A stretch of DNA of 64,000 nucleotides from the NCBI GenBank assembly GCA_025617375.2, contig JAMYGW020000011.1, forward strand, positions 1,054,001 through 1,118,000. The letters run 5' to 3'. Source of the stretch: Acarospora socialis (taxonomy: Eukaryota; Ascomycota; Lecanoromycetes; Acarosporales; Acarosporaceae). Of the stretch, positions 61,201 through 64,000 are shown piece after piece; the stretch's first letter is position 1, and every line of letters starts with the position of its first letter. A program made the translations under genes and the position numbers. The notes beneath the pieces are model-generated. The model made no database searches, was not told the origin of the DNA, and saw only the letters and a program-made list of their open reading frames with translations.

Positions 61201-63188
61201 TTTGGATCCCATCCGGCACTTACTCGGTGGAATTGATATAACGAGTAATAGGTACGTATGGTAAGGACAATGATTCTGATATCGAAAACATGTATCCAAA
61301 CCGATGGTAATACACGGTAGATGATGGACCTTCCGTATCGGCGCAAATTTGTTGTAGTTGCATGGGGTCTGTGTGCAGGCTGCCAAGTCGGGACTGTAGG
61401 TAGCTGTAGAGCATTTCTTGGAGGAAGGCATTCTTATGATACCATATTGTTGTTGTTCATATCCCCCTTCACTTAATATCGAGATGATCATCAGTATCTT
61501 AGTCGATTAATTCTGATGAGCATTCTCTGACCCGAGTTGCCCGTTACTACGAGTAACAACTAGGTAGTTACCTCCACATCCAGAACGATTCCCTTCTAAC
61601 CAGCCGGTTAAGCTTAATTAAGTTAGCGCCAATTAACGTTTCGCTTGACGCTTAAACTTTCGGCATCAACTGAGCCTGATGTCGTCGAAGTTCAGTACCT
61701 AGTACGAGTACTTGGTACGAGTAGTGCTGAGAGCTCTCACCCTACTGAATTCTCCTGCCGGTGCCGTATGAGTGGAAGGAAATAATAATCACTAATCCCT
61801 ACTCCTTCCTCTTTCGCGACCCAATAACAATCTCATACGAATCAGAGAAGGCAGCGTCAGAGGCAGAGTCAGAGGCAGAGGCAGATACCTTACCCCGTAG
61901 AGGCAGAGAAGAAGGGGATTCGATGACAAGCACTGGACGGTAAAAACTCTTATATGCGTATCGGATGAGCTGTGGGGTTGATGGATGACCTTCGCGCAGC
62001 TTCCGATTTGATTGATTTGTTTGATATTGCTTCGATATTGAATCAATCGGTCTAACCTTACCTCATCCGACCAGACTTTTGGACCGAGACTGCGTCTATC
62101 AGAACGCACTTACACATCTTCCCAAGCGGTCAATTAGACTTCAATCACCCCCGTTGGAACCCAATCCATTCGAACCTTCTAACTTCATCACTACTCTCTT
62201 TTCCCAATCAATTCACCTCGACAACCACATCCTTACTTATCTTTTACCTACCTCACTGCCTTATGCTGTACGCATACGGGTATCGAGCATTCTCAACTTA
62301 TCATTGTCTTAACTTTCTTACCATCCCCCCCAGGCACCATTACCTGATCTCGTTACGCTTCTTCCATTTACCTTTCACCTTACACACACACACACTCGTC
62401 CTTGGGGCATCGACCACAACTGTACCTACCTTACCGACCTCCAACGTTGATTTACACTCGTACTCGTACTGGTACCTTTCTTACCTCAATTGATGGATTC
62501 ACACACCACAAATAACACACATTAACACCATTTTTGTTATTATTGTCCCTTTCCTCCCCCACCTTCTTCAGTCACACCCACTCGCCGCACGCAGACACAC
62601 ACACTCATAAATACACCTTCTTCGGGAGGCGCTGCAGAAGTCGCTGCAAGAAATTCAATCGCACCCGAAAATCGCATCATTGATCGTCCATCTCTCCTAT
62701 TTGACTTTGAGCCTCCCCAGGCCTTAACGTTATTCCACTTTCACTTTCAACTTGCGTACCAGTCGCTCTAGTTCGAGAGCGTGGGGAACACAACTTCCCA
62801 CACTAAGCTCGATCCATCCCACACATCCTATACGTTACCCGTAGAGGCTGTCTCGCAAAACAACCCGCCGTACATTGGACGTTGCATACGCCGGGACATC
62901 ATCTCAGCAGCAACAGCGGAGGCGGCAACGGCAATCGCACCAGAGCGCGTGATCACACAGAGCGGCGAAACATCCACGCGCTGGAACCTACCAACGCCTT
63001 CCGCCACGTTCCGTCTTCCGGACTGCTGCACGGCCTTCGACCCGAAGCTTGTCGCGACCCTGTTCTTTGGATTCACACCCGGCCGATCTTTCATTCCACT
63101 TAAGTTCGAAGCGTTCCTGGAGCTTGCGAACTTTCTCCTCAACTCTATCGTCAGCGACAACTAAGCAACAGACAAACTGTCGCCCAAC
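58278..63188. promoter_or_regulatory. Long upstream region of the WOPR regulator
   Basis: 4.9 kb with no gene I can recognise. Short open frames on both strands lack family similarity, and several begin without ATG (for example 60230-60652). Repeated palindromic motifs of the TACCTAGGTA and GTACGAGTAC type recur near 58671, 58992-59055, 61559-61573, 61691-61727 and 62453-62475. From about 62140 to 62620 the strand is pyrimidine-rich with a CA run near 62380, as expected for a fungal transcription start and a long 5' leader. A 76-codon ATG frame at 62263-62493 could be an upstream ORF. Wor1/Ryp1-type genes in other fungi are known for very large upstream regions and long leaders. Confidence 0.5.
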
Positions 63189-64000
63189 ATGAGTGCGAGC
63201 TCTGGTGGGTCGTTGCAACCAACCTTCAACGGCCACGTCGCGTCCACCCATGACGCTCTCCTCTTGTTCGAAGCCTGCCTCACCGGCGCGTTGCACCACG
63301 TGCCCCGAAGACCTCACGACCGAGAGAGGAGCCAGCTGATTCGGAGTGGCTGCGTGTTCATCTACGAGGAAAATGCCTCGGGCATCAAGAGGTGGACGGA
63401 CGGTGTGCCCTGGAGTCCGAGCCGGATACTCGGGAACTTCCTCGTCTACCGGGAGCTGCTCAAGCCATTCCCTCCCGGAGAGAAGAAGAGGGCGACGAAG
63501 CGAAACAAACGGCCGACCAAACCGGGGGAACCGTACCCGCGCAATGACAGCGTCGCCAGCAACGGCTCGGTCGCGTTGTCGCCCACCACGCCCTCGACCC
63601 CGGCGTTCAAGCAGGAAGGGGGATTCGATCGTGACACCGAGCGCTCGTTGATCGGGTCATTGGTCGATTCTTATGGCTTCAAGGAAGACGGCTTGGTGAA
63701 GAAGACGATGAGCGTGAACGTGCAGGGCGTGCATCACCATCTGGTCTCATACTACAAAGTGAACGACGTCCTGAGCGGTGTCCTCGGAACACCGACGACA
63801 GACCCCCAGCTTCGTCAACTCCGGCCCAGACCGGAGCTGACCTCGAGACAGAACTTTCGCGCACCGCTGGATGACGTCGACGATGCGCTGGATGGGCAAA
63901 TGGACGGACAGCGCAACACTTACCCGTACGGCGACCGCAATGCCTACGACAGGAGACCTCCCATCCTCAATAGTCAAATCTACCATCCCCAGCTACCAGG
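63189..64000 (+). CDS. WOR1: WOPR-domain transcriptional regulator (Wor1/Sge1/Ryp1 type), 3' end outside window
   Basis: 270 codons from the ATG at 63189 to the window edge, uninterrupted. Family: Gti1/Pac2 (WOPR) DNA-binding regulators, nuclear proteins that control white-opaque switching in Candida, yeast-phase growth in Histoplasma (Ryp1) and effector expression in Fusarium (Sge1). WOPRa spans about residues 12-107 with FNGHVASTHDALLLFEACL, the SGIKRWTDG segment (T70 is the conserved candidate PKA site) and WSPSRILGNFLVYREL. A Lys/Arg run (KKRATKRNKRP) follows and may serve nuclear import. WOPRb spans about 151-202 with LVDSYGFKEDGLVKKTMSV and HHLVSYYKVNDVLSG. The strong KRWTDG and WOPRb similarity favours the Wor1/Sge1/Ryp1 branch over Gti1/Pac2 paralogues. 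The Gln/Asn/Tyr-rich C-terminal tail usual for the family would lie beyond 64000. Confidence 0.93.
   Translation, partial: MSASSGGSLQPTFNGHVASTHDALLLFEACLTGALHHVPRRPHDRERSQLIRSGCVFIYEENASGIKRWTDGVPWSPSRILGNFLVYRELLKPFPPGEKKRATKRNKRPTKPGEPYPRNDSVASNGSVALSPTTPSTPAFKQEGGFDRDTERSLIGSLVDSYGFKEDGLVKKTMSVNVQGVHHHLVSYYKVNDVLSGVLGTPTTDPQLRQLRPRPELTSRQNFRAPLDDVDDALDGQMDGQRNTYPYGDRNAYDRRPPILNSQIYHPQLP

Noticed and set aside
62781-63164. 127-codon frame just before the WOPR start
   Set aside because: It starts at GTG, lies in the probable 5' leader and overlaps no conserved sequence; the ATG at 63189 begins the conserved protein.

Overview
The window looks like the nuclear genome of a filamentous ascomycete (Pezizomycotina; class not certain, the Wor1/Sge1-type protein looks dothideomycete-like). 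Evidence: genes with several 47-96 bp introns and fungal splice sites, a Wor1/Sge1/Ryp1-type WOPR regulator, a GIGGAGN-repeat (DUF3602) protein, a Pezizomycotina-type serine-rich membrane protein, and sharp alternation of gene islands with AT-rich transposon blocks.

Layout. (1) 1-about 21,080: AT-rich block, a patchwork of Ty3/Gypsy chromovirus fossils, mostly on the minus strand, and three pieces of a Tad/I-like LINE. It ends with an unassigned stretch and a small inverted-repeat element. (2) 21,080-31,528: gene island with an intron-bearing tRNA-Gly(CCC), a 567 bp long-TIR non-autonomous DNA transposon, a serine-rich membrane protein (-), a decayed SNF2-helicase-like remnant (+), the CAAX protease RCE1 (-), a DUF3602 protein (-) and acireductone dioxygenase ADI1 (+). 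(3) 31,529-51,850: a second AT-rich block that is one insertion event. An outer LTR element with 139 bp LTRs and a ccgc target duplication holds two nested Gypsy copies (35,462-41,676, target duplication aatag; 44,556-50,714, target duplication tatta/tgtta) plus solo-LTR-like pieces. (4) 51,851-64,000: gene island with a short-chain dehydrogenase (+), a FAD amine-oxidase-type oxidoreductase (-), tyrosyl-DNA phosphodiesterase TDP1 (+), then about 4.9 kb with no recognised gene leading to the WOPR regulator (+), which runs off the window.

The most unusual signal is the mutation pattern of the AT-rich blocks. CpG, CpC and GpG are almost absent, while CpA/TpG stay abundant. This is unlike Neurospora-type RIP, which favours CpA, and suggests a cytosine-mutation process acting mainly on C followed by C or G. 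It fades at the outer LTRs and in a few small elements.

The host genes do not form one obvious pathway. ADI1 serves methionine salvage, RCE1 prenyl-protein maturation, TDP1 repair of topoisomerase-DNA adducts, and the WOPR protein morphology/virulence control. The SDR and amine oxidase are convergent neighbours; the amine oxidase and TDP1 are divergent and share a 613 bp promoter region. Exon joins were worked out by reading splice sites and family similarity, with no transcript data.
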